The notes beneath the pieces are model-generated. The model worked only from the letters and a program-made list of their open reading frames with translations. It searched no databases and had not been told where the DNA came from. Below are positions 1 to 7,539 of a DNA stretch of 7,799 bases, in pieces. The stretch comes from Candidatus Altimarinota bacterium (GTDB taxonomy: Bacteria; Patescibacteriota; Gracilibacteria; BD1-5; UBA2023), in the NCBI GenBank assembly GCA_008015855.1, contig SSGK01000037.1, positions 1-7,799 of the forward strand, in the 5' to 3' direction. Positions within the stretch are counted from its first letter, which is position 1. Every line of letters begins with the position of its first letter. The position numbers and the translations under genes are program-made.

Positions 1-1
1 A

Positions 2-460
2 ATGGCTCTTGCGATTATTCTTGGACTCCTTTCGACACTTCTCTCGATTCTCCTCATCCTGAAAGATGCTCAACTCGATATCATTTATTTTCTTGCGATT
101 CTCGGTATCTATATTAAATTCCTTTCACTCCTTGCTATTATCCTCTTTTTTTCAACATTCGTGTCTCCTATGGTTGCTATGTTTGTAACGGGGGGAATTT
201 ACTTTATCGGACACGGTGTTTCTGAGATACTCGCATTCGCGGCTCGAAAAGGCATGACCGAGCTCCTCTATCTCGGAAAGTGACTCGCTCTTCTTTTTCC
301 AAATTATTCTATCCTCAATCTCAAAAATATCGTCGATACGGATGCTCCTATTCTCCTCTCAAATTGGCTCACAGGATATGGACTTCAGGTGCTCTATATC
401 GTCGTAATTCTCTTTCTCGGAACTCTTATTTTCTCAAGAAAATCATTTGATAATGCCTAA
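2..460 (+). CDS. ABC-2 type transporter permease, C-terminal part (5' end outside window)
   Basis: This is the last 152 codons of an integral membrane protein. The frame is open from the window edge, so the ATG at base 2 is probably internal. Hydrophobic segments lie at about residues 1-20, 32-52, 53-72 and 131-144. A loop reading FPNYSILNLKN precedes the last helix, and the chain ends in a basic FSRKSF tail. This pattern of a Pro-Asn-rich loop, a final helix and a short basic cytoplasmic end is typical of ABC-2 permeases, which pair with an ATPase to move lipids, polysaccharides or drugs. The ATPase gene would be expected upstream, outside the window. A TGA at 281-283 must be read as Gly; under the standard code the protein would end there and the conserved C-terminal helix would be lost. 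The stop is TAA. It overlaps the start of prmC, so the two are probably co-transcribed. Substrate is unknown. The family call rests on topology and local motifs only. Confidence 0.7.
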
Positions 461-1151
461 CACAAATCACCCTGATTATCCGGAAGAATACATCCTTGGA
501 AGAGTGCAATTCTTTTCCAAGGATTTTATTATTACTCCTGATGTGCTCATTCCTCGACTCGAAACAGAATGCTTGGTTCGAAAAGCTCGAAATATCGCGC
601 GAACTATTCCTGAATGTAGTCTCATTGATATAGGAACTGGTTCATGAATCATCGGTGTCTCATGTGCTGATATTGAATCCATTCGTTCGATTGAATTCTC
701 CGATATATCCCCCGATGCACTGGCGGTAGCTGAAAAAAATGCTCGAAACCTTATCGCACGAAAAGACCTTTCTCTCACTTTCTCTCTCGGAAATCTTCTG
801 GAAAATTACACCCTCCATGGAAAGACTCTTCCAAAAACACCGCTTATTATTACTGCCAATCTCCCATATATCAAACAGGATGATTGGGAACATATGTCGC
901 CTGATACAAAGTTTGAACCAGAACTGGCTCTCTTTGGATGAAAAACAACATGATTTGAACTCTATGATATCCTCTTCGAACAATTAAAAAATATCAAGCA
1001 CTCCGAAGATATATTTCTCATTATCGAGTTCTGATATGATCAGACGGATATCGCCCGAAAAACAATCGAAAAAATAGGATGGAAATATGAAATTTTTCCA
1101 GACTATGCGGGAATCGAACGATTTGCATCGATTCATATTCCACCTCAGTAA
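453..1151 (+). CDS. prmC: Peptide chain release factor N5-glutamine methyltransferase, short form
   Basis: PrmC is a cytosolic SAM-dependent enzyme that methylates the Gln of the GGQ motif in class I release factors. The frame gives 232 residues. YILGRVQFF and ITPDVLIPRLETE (about 13-39) are the family's linker and substrate-proximal motifs. IDIGTGSG (58-65) is the SAM loop, with G65 encoded by TGA. NLPY (136-139) stands for the usual NPPY that binds the target Gln. ALFGG (about 159-163) and the C-terminal EIFPDYAGIERF also fit the family. TGA glycines are at 645, 939, 951 and 1032. The usual ~70-residue N-terminal helical domain is missing: only about 12 residues precede the linker, and the upstream bases code for the permease. 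I chose ATG 453, which overlaps the permease by 8 bases; an in-frame TTG at 447 would add two residues. No clear Shine-Dalgarno is seen. Under code 25 UGA is not a stop, so the substrate should be RF1 only. Confidence 0.93.
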
Positions 1152-1176
1152 AAAACCCCCGATAACGGGGATTTTT
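1150..1176. terminator. Bidirectional intrinsic terminator between prmC and the surface-protein gene
   Basis: CCCCG (1157-1161) pairs with CGGGG (1166-1170) around an ATAA loop. After a C·A mismatch the stem continues as A5 (1151-1155) against T5 (1172-1176). The A-tract and T-tract give a U-run in both directions. The prmC TAA (1149-1151) and the TAA of the convergent gene (1178-1180) sit at the two edges, so the intergenic space is almost entirely terminator. Confidence 0.85.
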
Positions 1177-1177
1177 A

Positions 1178-4075
1178 TTAATTACTTCCACATGGAGCAG
1201 TGGTTCATTGGTTTATACCTGCACAAGTCCAAGTCCATGGACCTGCACCAGCTACAGCTGAGGGAGTTCCTGCATTACAGAGGTTTGCAACCGGCTGTAC
1301 TCCTGTGGTTCATCCATTCGCTCATCAGCATACCCCATTCACACTTAGATTTGCTGTACAATTCGCTGTTGCTCATCCATTTCATCCAGCACAACCCCAT
1401 GCCCAACCATTCGCTGTTGTTGTGATGGCGGAAGGGGTGCCCGCATTACAAAGATTCGTCGGTGGGTTATAGAGATTTTGATTATTATCAGCACCACACG
1501 CTCATCCTGTCACTTGAAGTGTTGCAGTACATGTATTACTCGCTGCTCATCCATTTACTCCTGTACAATTCCAAGTCCAGCCATTGGCAGTAGGATTAAT
1601 ATTTTGTGCGGTTCATACATTACAAAGGAGATTATTTGCTGGCTGAGCAGGATATGTTTGACCATTGGCAGCGCCACATGTTCCTACCTGTGAAAGATTC
1701 GCGGCACATGCTTGTGCAGTTCATCCATTCGCACCTGCACAATTCCAAGTCCAACCAGTACCCGTTGATAGAGTTGCGGGGGTACTATTGTCTCCACAGA
1801 GATTGGTGGTTGGTGCGGTAGCAAAGGATTGACCATTCGCGGTTCCACATGTAGCATTCTGAGTAAGCCGTGCAGTACAGGTCGCAGTATTTCCGCCATT
1901 CTGTCCGGTACATGTCCAATTAAACGGCCCATTTCCGGTTACAGCAGATGCCGCTCCTGCGGTACAGAGGTTTGCTGTTGGAGCTTGGGTTACGTTCGTA
2001 TTATTCGCGGTTCCACAAGCCGCATCAACGATCTGATTCGATCCACAGGTTGCAGCATTTCATCCAAATTGCCCAGCACACGTCCATGACCAACCTGCTC
2101 CATTTACAATCACCGATGAAGGAGTGCCAACCGTACAGAGATTGGCTGTTGGAATCGTTCGTGTCGATCATCCATTGGCAGTTCCACATCCACCATTAAC
2201 TGGCTTATTAGCAAGACAACTTACTGGCTCTCATCCATTATATCCGAGACAATTCCAAGTCCATGGACCAGTTCCTGCAACCGCACTTGCCTGTCACTTG
2301 GAACAGAGATTAATCGTCGGTGCGGTTGTTACATTGCTATTATGTGCAGTACCACACGTTGCATTGATAGTAAGAAGACCATTACAATTTGTATTCGTTC
2401 CGCCATTGTACCCATTACATGTCCAAGAAAGTGCTCCGGAAGCAGTCTCTGCGACAGTTCCAGCAGCTCACTCACCACAGAGGCCAGTGGTTGGAATGGT
2501 TCCAACCGTGGTTCCAGCGACAGTTCCACAGGTTGCATTTATCCTCTTGAGAGCAAAACAGCTCTTAGAATTTCAGAAATTGAGTCAGGCACAAACCCAT
2601 GAAATTCTTCCGGTACTACTTGTTGCCACAACCCCAGGAGTACCAGGAGCACAAAGTTTCTTGGTATCAATAGTTGTAGTAACGGTTGTTCATGAAAGTG
2701 CCCCACAAGCAGCATTGATTGGCTTATTTGCATAACACATCATACCCGTCCCTCCATTATCTCCATCACATGCCCATGTCCATGTAGATACTAATCCTGT
2801 TGAAACAAGTGATGCAACTCAGCTGATACAGAGTCCTGTATTTGGAACCGATGCAATTGATTGTCCATGAGCACTGCCACAAACTCCATTTACCAGAACG
2901 GGACAAGCCTGTGTATTACACGATTGTGTCGTGATTGGCTTTGTTCCGGTACAAAAAGAATCTGCCACGGTTGTCTGATCATTTCTCTGGCACACCACAG
3001 AACGAGTTTGTGTTCCTCCTCCACATGAAAGTGAACAAGCATTCCATTCGGCTGATACCCATGCGTATGCATAAGTGGTTGTCTTCTGTGCAGTACAATT
3101 AGCTGGAGTTCCACCATTTACACCCGAACAAGTCCATGTCCATGGACCAGTACCCGCAATGGTTGACGCGATTCATGTGGTACAGAGATTGAGCGTCGGA
3201 GCGGCAACGAGTGTTGTTCCATTCGCGCTTCCACAGACTCCGGGAGCTGGGAGGGTACATGCTGAAAGAGTACATCCCGTAGCAGTTTCTGGTTTTACTT
3301 CAGTACAATATGAATCAGATACAATAATACTATCATCTCTCTGACACGTAACATTTCGTGACTTTGTCCCTGTTCCACACGTAACAGAACATACTCCATA
3401 ATCAGCATATACCCACGTATAGGTATGAGTATCAGTGGTAGTTCCTCCTCCGATAATTCCATCGCCTATATTACTATTTGATGCGACACACTGTGCAATC
3501 TTAAACACTTCTCAGCGTGTCGCTGGAGCTTGTGGACGGAAATAAGAAGTATCTGTACTCACACATCCAAGCGATGCGAGTGCATGCACATACGATGTAA
3601 GATCTCAGAGAGAATCTCCGACATCAGCATACAGAGGAGCACTCGTAATCGGTTCTATCCCAACAGCAGAAAGAAGGATCTTTGAGAGTTCTGCTCGGGT
3701 AATAGAATCCTTGGGACGAAATGAGACACCATTTCCTGAACGAATAATAGAAAGGGCTGCTGCTCACTCAATATATCCACAGAGATCTCCATAGCTCTTA
3801 TCCACATCTGGATACGTATATTCTGAGAGTTCACGGCAATCATTTTGATCATTTCATGATAATACCATCGCAATCTTTACAAGTTCTGCTCGGGTAATGG
3901 TTGCCCCCAGTCGGTATCCCTCAACGGTTGTCTGTTCTAGAATCACTCCATCTGATGCCAATTTCTGAGCATAGGGAAGAAATTCATTGGCAGCAAGAAG
4001 AAAATATCCGACGATTCCTCCGCTTAAAAACATTCCGATAAAAAGTCCGATAAACATCGGAAGAAAACGCTTCAT
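1178..4075 (-). CDS. Large cysteine-rich surface protein: membrane anchor, 3 SLH domains, 2 thrombospondin type 1 domains, 11 four-Cys repeats
   Basis: The frame encodes 965 residues with no TAA or TAG and about 24 TGA codons read as Gly. Residues 1-29 form a basic-hydrophobic signal or membrane anchor. Three SLH-like domains follow (about 30-80, 86-140, 148-197), with the hallmark ITRAEL, ITRAEL and ATRGEV. SLH domains usually bind cell-wall polymers. A Gly/Thr linker (about 200-218) leads to TSP1-1 (220-273, six Cys, CSVTCGTG), repeat 1 (from C281), TSP1-2 (339-391, six Cys, CSLSCGGG) and then repeats 2-11, starting at C399, 457, 516, 574, 630, 687, 743, 800, 860 and 916. Each repeat holds four Cys in the order CG, NLC, WxC, C. 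The chain ends on the last repeat with no C-terminal anchor. The cysteines imply an exported, disulfide-stabilised stalk or adhesin; TSP1 domains are adhesive in eukaryotes. A cell-contact role is inference. The ATG at 4075 fits the signal segment and a promoter just upstream. I cannot name a Pfam family for the four-Cys repeat. Confidence 0.9.
1181..2881 (-). repeat. Ten tandem ~170-180 bp coding repeats (four-Cys module); an eleventh unit lies apart at 3095-3235
   Basis: The repeats encode 56-60 residues each on the - strand, with consensus ACGTANG..T..APT.NLC..G..S.V.G.GPWTW.C.G.NGG...C.A. Parts are also near-identical as DNA: CCAAGTCCATGGACC occurs at 1229-1243 and again at 2255-2269, and ACAGAG followed by an NLC-encoding stretch recurs in most units. 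Repeat 1 is separated from the array by the second TSP1 domain. Other units have diverged (for example the one starting at residue 457, with RISWVC instead of GPWTWTC). The array could expand or contract by recombination. Confidence 0.88.
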
Positions 4076-4099
4076 ATGAAATCAAAAAAATATAGAGAA

Positions 4100-4127
4100 A
4101 TTGTATAAAAACTCTCCTGTTTTGCAA
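4100..4127 (-). promoter_or_regulatory. Probable promoter of the surface-protein gene
   Basis: On the - strand TTGCAA (4122-4127) and TACAAT (4100-4105) are separated by 16 bases, close to sigma-70 consensus. Transcription would start near 4093, giving a leader of about 18 bases before the ATG at 4075. No Shine-Dalgarno motif is visible in that leader. Confidence 0.5.
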
Positions 4128-4163
4128 ATGAAATACGAATACCCATAGAGGTATCAGAGAATA

Positions 4164-4193
4164 TTGTTTGTTTGAATTATTTGGAGTTATAAA
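4164..4193 (+). promoter_or_regulatory. Possible promoter of rarA
   Basis: TTGTTT (4164-4169) and TATAAA (4188-4193) are 18 bases apart, about 40 bases before the rarA ATG. An alternative -10, TACAAT, is at 4202-4207 with a less well-spaced -35. The region is AT-rich, so chance matches are likely. The 155-bp gap between the divergent genes (4076-4230) holds only these promoter-like elements; I see no gene or RNA in it. Confidence 0.35.
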
Positions 4194-4230
4194 AAAGTAG
4201 ATACAATGGAGAAAATCGTAAATTACTCCC

Positions 4231-5424
4231 ATGTCCCACATTAGCCCTCTTGCATCTATCCTCCGACCAAAATCACTCGATGATATTATCGGACAAAAGC
4301 ATCTCTTTTCAGTAGGAAAGCCATTACGAAAATACATAGAAGCAGGAAAGGTGCCTTCGATGATACTCTGGTGACCGCCCGGATGTGGAAAAACATCGAT
4401 TGCATCGGTTATTTCCCAGACACTTGATGCGGAATTTTTCCACCTCTCATGAGTTCTCTCAAAAAAAGAAGATCTCACAAAAATCCTTATAAAAGCAAAG
4501 AAGAACTACAGTGAATGACGGCAGACAATCCTATTTCTCGATGAAATCCATCGATGGAATAAGGCACAGCAAGATACACTCCTTCCCTTTGTCGAAAAAG
4601 GAGTAATTACCCTCATTGGAGCGACCACAGAAAATCCGAGCTTTACTGTTAATAATGCACTTATCTCTCGTGCACGAGTGTATGTACTCGAGAAAATTAA
4701 CAAGAATGATATCTTAGCATTCTTCGAGAGGAACATGGAAGCTATCAAGAATCACCTCCCAAATGTGGAATGGAATAACGAGAATCTTGAGCTCATAGCA
4801 AAATTCTCAGAATGAGACCTTCGAAATACTCTCAATCTCATGGAAGCAGCAGCGACCCTCCAAGGGAGTGGTATCGTTTCACGAGAGTCTATCCAAGAAG
4901 CAGGAAATAGACCACTTCTCTATGATAGAGACTCGGAGGAACACTATAATCTCATCTCTGCGATGCATAAATCATTGCGCGATAGTGATGGAGATGCAGC
5001 AATATACTGGATAGGGCGCATGCTTGCGGGCTGAGAAGATCCTCGGTACATCGTTCGTCGTATGATGAATTTTTCCAGTGAAGATGTCTATGATCCGCAG
5101 GCAATCATGCTTGCAAATTCGGTCTATGATATCTGTGAAAAGATGGGAATGCCCGAATGTGAACTCCCCATACTCAACCTCGCTTACTATCTTGCAGATC
5201 TTCCAAAAGATAATCGTATCTACCTGGCTCAGCATGCCATGCACCAAGATATCAGAGAATTTGGAACTCTGCCCGTTCCGATGCATATACGAAATGCTCC
5301 CACGAAACTGATGAAGGAAGTTGGATACGGGGCTGGATATGAATATGCTCATAATCTCGAATCAAAAAAGAGTTCCCAAGAACATTTTCCTGAAGAGCTC
5401 AAAGGAAGAAAATATCGCGCCTAA
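4231..5424 (+). CDS. rarA: Replication-associated recombination protein RarA (MgsA), AAA+ ATPase
   Basis: RarA is a homotetrameric AAA+ ATPase related to clamp-loader subunits and eukaryotic WRNIP1/Mgs1. It acts in the cytosol on stalled replication forks and single-strand gaps. The frame gives 397 residues, a little shorter than the usual ~425-450. Visible motifs are the N-terminal PLASILRPKSLDDIIGQ, Walker A GPPGCGKT (48-55), Walker B LFLDEIHRW (101-109; the family usually has F last), sensor 1 GATTEN (130-135), the Arg-finger region SRAR (146-149), sensor 2 GDLR (195-198) and the C-terminal signatures GGEDPRYIVRRM and PTKLMKEVGYGAGYEYAH. TGA codons at 4372, 4450, 4516, 4813 and 5032 are read as Gly; those at 4372 (G48 of Walker A), 4813 (G195) and 5032 fall on conserved positions. 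ATG 4231 puts the N-terminal motif at the expected place, but no clear Shine-Dalgarno precedes it. The gene is monocistronic, divergent from the surface-protein gene and convergent with the 273-residue gene. Confidence 0.97.
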
Positions 5425-5444
5425 ACGGAGGGTGCGATTTTTTT
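5414..5444 (+). terminator. rarA terminator embedded in the overlapping gene ends
   Basis: ATCGCGCC (5414-5421) pairs with GGTGCGAT (5431-5438), with one G·U pair, across a 9-base loop that contains the rarA stop codon. A seven-T run (5438-5444) follows. The left stem is the last rarA codons; the right stem and T-run are the last codons of the convergent gene. In the - direction the sequence after the stem is AT-rich but has no strong U-run, so it is weaker for that gene. Confidence 0.7.
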
Positions 5445-6242
5445 CATCTTCCCAGTGAATTTTCGGTGTATTAAGAATTGCTCGAAATATCTGGTTCGAT
5501 ATGAGTTAATCGCACTCGTGAGTCTTTGCTCTCCAGGGAGATATGGGATTTCTTCGGTATGATTTTTTTCATAATTAAACGGGAGAAAAGAATCCCCGAT
5601 AAGATCCTCATCCGATACAATTGTAGCATAAAAAATCATCTCATGCCAGGTTGCCTTCTCTATCTCATCCAGAACATCGGCATAGCTATCGATAAATGGA
5701 TTCGATGGATCAAGAGAATCCTCCAATCGAGCTGAAAAATTACGAGCATAGAGATCTTTTTCTCGTTGAAATAATATATCCGGATCAGCGAATCAAGTCA
5801 GTGGTTTTTTAATAGCATCACGATTCATCAGTCGAAACACTTGAAGACGTACTTCAATCCACTTTTTCAAGAGTGGGAGAAATCGATCTTTCTCTACTCC
5901 ATCAATCGCATCGAGGGTACGAATCGTTGTATCCGTCGCAATAGCACGAAGTCTTGGGGCAATCGAAAGAAGAGAAGGATGTGTCGATACAAGCGAATCA
6001 AACCCAGCATGCTCAGAAGATGATATGAGAGGAACGGTCGTCTCGATAATATTTGTCCTATACAGGGAGCTGTATTCGGCATAGAGATGCTCTGATTCTT
6101 GTGTGATTCAGAGAACAGCATCAACGAGGGTATTGGACCGTAGGATAACATCTCACGCACGAGGAATAAATGATTCAGCAAGTACCTCGAGTCATCCTGG
6201 AATACTTCGAAGCGATGGAATTTCTTGTTTTTTGTGGAGCAT
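5421..6242 (-). CDS. Hypothetical protein, 273 residues, no recognised family
   Basis: I do not recognise this protein. The frame is open over 273 codons only if four TGA codons (+ coordinates 5793, 6108, 6153, 6192) are read as Gly, which matches its neighbours and argues that it is a real gene. There is no signal peptide, no membrane segment and no cysteine, so it is probably cytosolic. It is rich in Leu, Glu, Asp and Arg and looks mostly helical, with amphipathic stretches such as residues 120-143 (FLPLLKKWIEVRLQVFRL). No nucleotide-binding, metal-binding or helicase motif is seen. The stop, TAG, overlaps the rarA TAA by two bases on the other strand. The start is uncertain. ATG 6242 has no Shine-Dalgarno. 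An in-frame ATG at 6269 would add nine residues (MYKCIYFFA) and has AAGAAGAG about 6 bases upstream. The gene is divergent from nusA. Confidence 0.75.
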
Positions 6243-6260
6243 AGCGAAAAAATATATACA

Positions 6261-6288
6261 CTTATACATATATTTCTCTTCTTGTAAA
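6261..6288 (-). promoter_or_regulatory. Weak candidate promoter for the 273-residue gene
   Basis: On the - strand TTTACA (6283-6288) and TATAAG (6261-6266) are 16 bases apart. Transcription would start about 12 bases before ATG 6242, giving a very short leader; this would exclude the alternative ATG at 6269. The stretch is strongly AT-rich, so a chance match is quite possible. Confidence 0.25.
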
Positions 6289-6320
6289 ATATTCCTCTTC
6301 CCTTCGAGAGAAAAAACGGT

Positions 6321-6348
6321 TTGCATTTTCCAAAAATGTTCATATACT
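6321..6348 (+). promoter_or_regulatory. Probable nusA promoter
   Basis: TTGCAT (6321-6326) and TATACT (6343-6348) are separated by 16 bases, one of the best sigma-70-like matches in the window. Transcription should start near 6355, directly before the leader hairpin at 6358-6390 and about 55 bases before the nusA ATG. Confidence 0.6.
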
Positions 6349-6357
6349 TTTTGTAAT

Positions 6358-6390
6358 AAAAGATTGGCCACCGTTGGCGAATCTTTTTTT
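6358..6390 (+). promoter_or_regulatory. Terminator-like hairpin in the nusA leader (possible attenuator)
   Basis: AGATT (6361-6365) pairs with AATCT (6380-6384) and GCCA (6367-6370) with TGGC (6375-6378), with one G·G mismatch and a CCGT loop. Three A's (6358-6360) extend the stem against the T-run, and seven T's (6384-6390) follow. The shape is that of an intrinsic terminator, but it lies upstream of nusA, just after the predicted transcription start and 20 bases before the ATG. A second AATCTT at 6392-6397 could compete for the same 5' arm. No other gene reads into it on this strand. Confidence 0.6.
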
Positions 6391-6409
6391 AAATCTTAAA
6401 CCCCATACT

Positions 6410-7489
6410 ATGTTTGATATTCAAAAAATTGAGGCGGCCATCAATCAAATCGCTGCAGAAAAGAAGATTCCAAAAGAACGACTCGTAGAAATTATCGAAG
6501 CAGCTATCAAGACTGCCTATAAGAAGGACTACGCAAGTAAGGAAGCAAATGTAAATGTGCATATTGATCTCGAAAATCAAGCACTCGAAATCAGCGTAGA
6601 AAAGACTGTTGTAGCAGAAGTAGAAGATGAAGATATCGAAATCTCTCTCGAAGAAATCGGAACCGATTCTGGATATGAAATCGGTGATACAGTAGAAATC
6701 GATGTATCAGATGAAGTACTTGGAAGTGAAGGATTTGGACGTATTGCATCTCAGGCTGCAAAGCAAGTAATTGTACAAAAAATCCAAGAAACAGAAAAGG
6801 AAAAACTCTTCAATCTCTTCAAGGACAAAGAAGATACTATCGTAAATCTTCGTATCGAACTCGTTGAAAAAAATCGTGTTGTATTCGACTACAATGGACA
6901 ACAAGTTATCCTCCCAAAGAGCGAACAAGTATCAAAGGATAAATACGTTCCTGGACAACGCATGCACCTCTATGTACGCCGTGTAGAAAATGATCAAATC
7001 AATGGTCCTCGTGTTATCCTCTCTCGTAAGGATAAAGAGCTCGTTGTAAAACTCTTCGAAGTAAATACTCCAGAACTCGAAGAAGGTACGGTAGAAATCG
7101 TATCGATTGCTCGTCTTCCTGGTGTAAAGACTAAGATTATCGTAGCAAGTGACTATGAAGAAATCGATCCAGCAGGATGTCTTATCGGACCAAAGGGTAT
7201 TCGTGTAAAGAACATCGTCGACGAACTCGGAGGAGAAAAAGTAGACATTATTAACTATACGACTGATAAGGAAGAAATGGTTCGTCGTGCACTTATCCCT
7301 GGTACTATCAATACAATCCGCATCGATGAAGAAACAAACACCATCTATGCAACAGTAAAGGATGATGAAAAGGCAAAGGTTCTTGGTCGTGGTGGTACGA
7401 ATATCAACATTGCTGGAGAACTTCTTGGATACGATATTCGTCTCGAAACAATCGAAGGTGAATCAATCTCCCCAACTGATGCTGAATAA
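6410..7489 (+). CDS. nusA: Transcription elongation/termination factor NusA
   Basis: NusA binds RNA polymerase and nascent RNA, and modulates pausing, intrinsic termination and antitermination. The frame gives 359 residues, the usual size for forms without the C-terminal acidic repeats of the E. coli protein. Domains in order are the RNAP-binding N-terminal domain (1 to about 135, with GFGRIASQAAKQVIVQKI), S1 (about 141-213, ending GPRVILSRKD), KH1 (about 214-285, GPKG loop at 260-263, then DELGGEKVDI) and KH2 (about 290-348, GRGG loop at 326-329). ATG 6410 matches the conserved MFDIQKIEAAI start; a longer in-frame TTG start at 6374 lies inside the leader hairpin and is unlikely. No Shine-Dalgarno is seen. 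Unlike its neighbours the gene has no TGA: all 23 glycines use GGN. rimP does not precede it and infB does not follow, unlike the common rimP-nusA-infB order. It has its own promoter and terminator. Confidence 0.98.
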   Translation: MFDIQKIEAAINQIAAEKKIPKERLVEIIEAAIKTAYKKDYASKEANVNVHIDLENQALEISVEKTVVAEVEDEDIEISLEEIGTDSGYEIGDTVEIDVSDEVLGSEGFGRIASQAAKQVIVQKIQETEKEKLFNLFKDKEDTIVNLRIELVEKNRVVFDYNGQQVILPKSEQVSKDKYVPGQRMHLYVRRVENDQINGPRVILSRKDKELVVKLFEVNTPELEEGTVEIVSIARLPGVKTKIIVASDYEEIDPAGCLIGPKGIRVKNIVDELGGEKVDIINYTTDKEEMVRRALIPGTINTIRIDEETNTIYATVKDDEKAKVLGRGGTNINIAGELLGYDIRLETIEGESISPTDAE

Positions 7490-7491
7490 TC

Positions 7492-7528
7492 AAAATCCCT
7501 CAAAGAAAAGACTTTGAGGGATTTTTTT
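7492..7528 (+). terminator. nusA intrinsic terminator
   Basis: AATCCCTCAAAG (7494-7505) pairs perfectly with CTTTGAGGGATT (7512-7523) around an AAAAGA loop, and the stem extends by two more A-T pairs. Seven T's (7522-7528) follow. It begins two bases after the nusA stop codon. Confidence 0.95.
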
Positions 7529-7539
7529 AGAGAGAAATC

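Noticed and set aside
2124..2735. A 203-codon open frame on + inside the surface-protein gene
   Set aside because: It is a shadow of the repeat array: the repeats on - have no codons that give stops in this + frame. Its translation is a repetitive Val/Pro/Ala string with no motif, while the - frame gives clean SLH, TSP1 and repeat domains.
1181..2881. CRISPR array
   Set aside because: The units are 170-180 bp, imperfect and continuous, with no unique spacers, and they are fully coding on the - strand.
4372..4374. Genetic code 4 (UGA = Trp) as in mycoplasmas
   Set aside because: This position is the first Gly of Walker A (GPPGCGKT), directly after a normal TGG Trp. Other UGA codons also sit at conserved Gly sites, so Gly is the only reading that fits.
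281..5034. Premature stops or pseudogenes in the permease, prmC, surface-protein gene and rarA
   Set aside because: All apparent stops are TGA, frame and motifs continue across each one, and no TAA or TAG interrupts any gene. This is code 25, not decay.
6374..6409. Upstream TTG start extending NusA by 12 residues
   Set aside because: It would begin inside the leader hairpin loop, and the added residues are not part of NusA. MFDIQKIEAAI at 6410 is the expected N-terminus.
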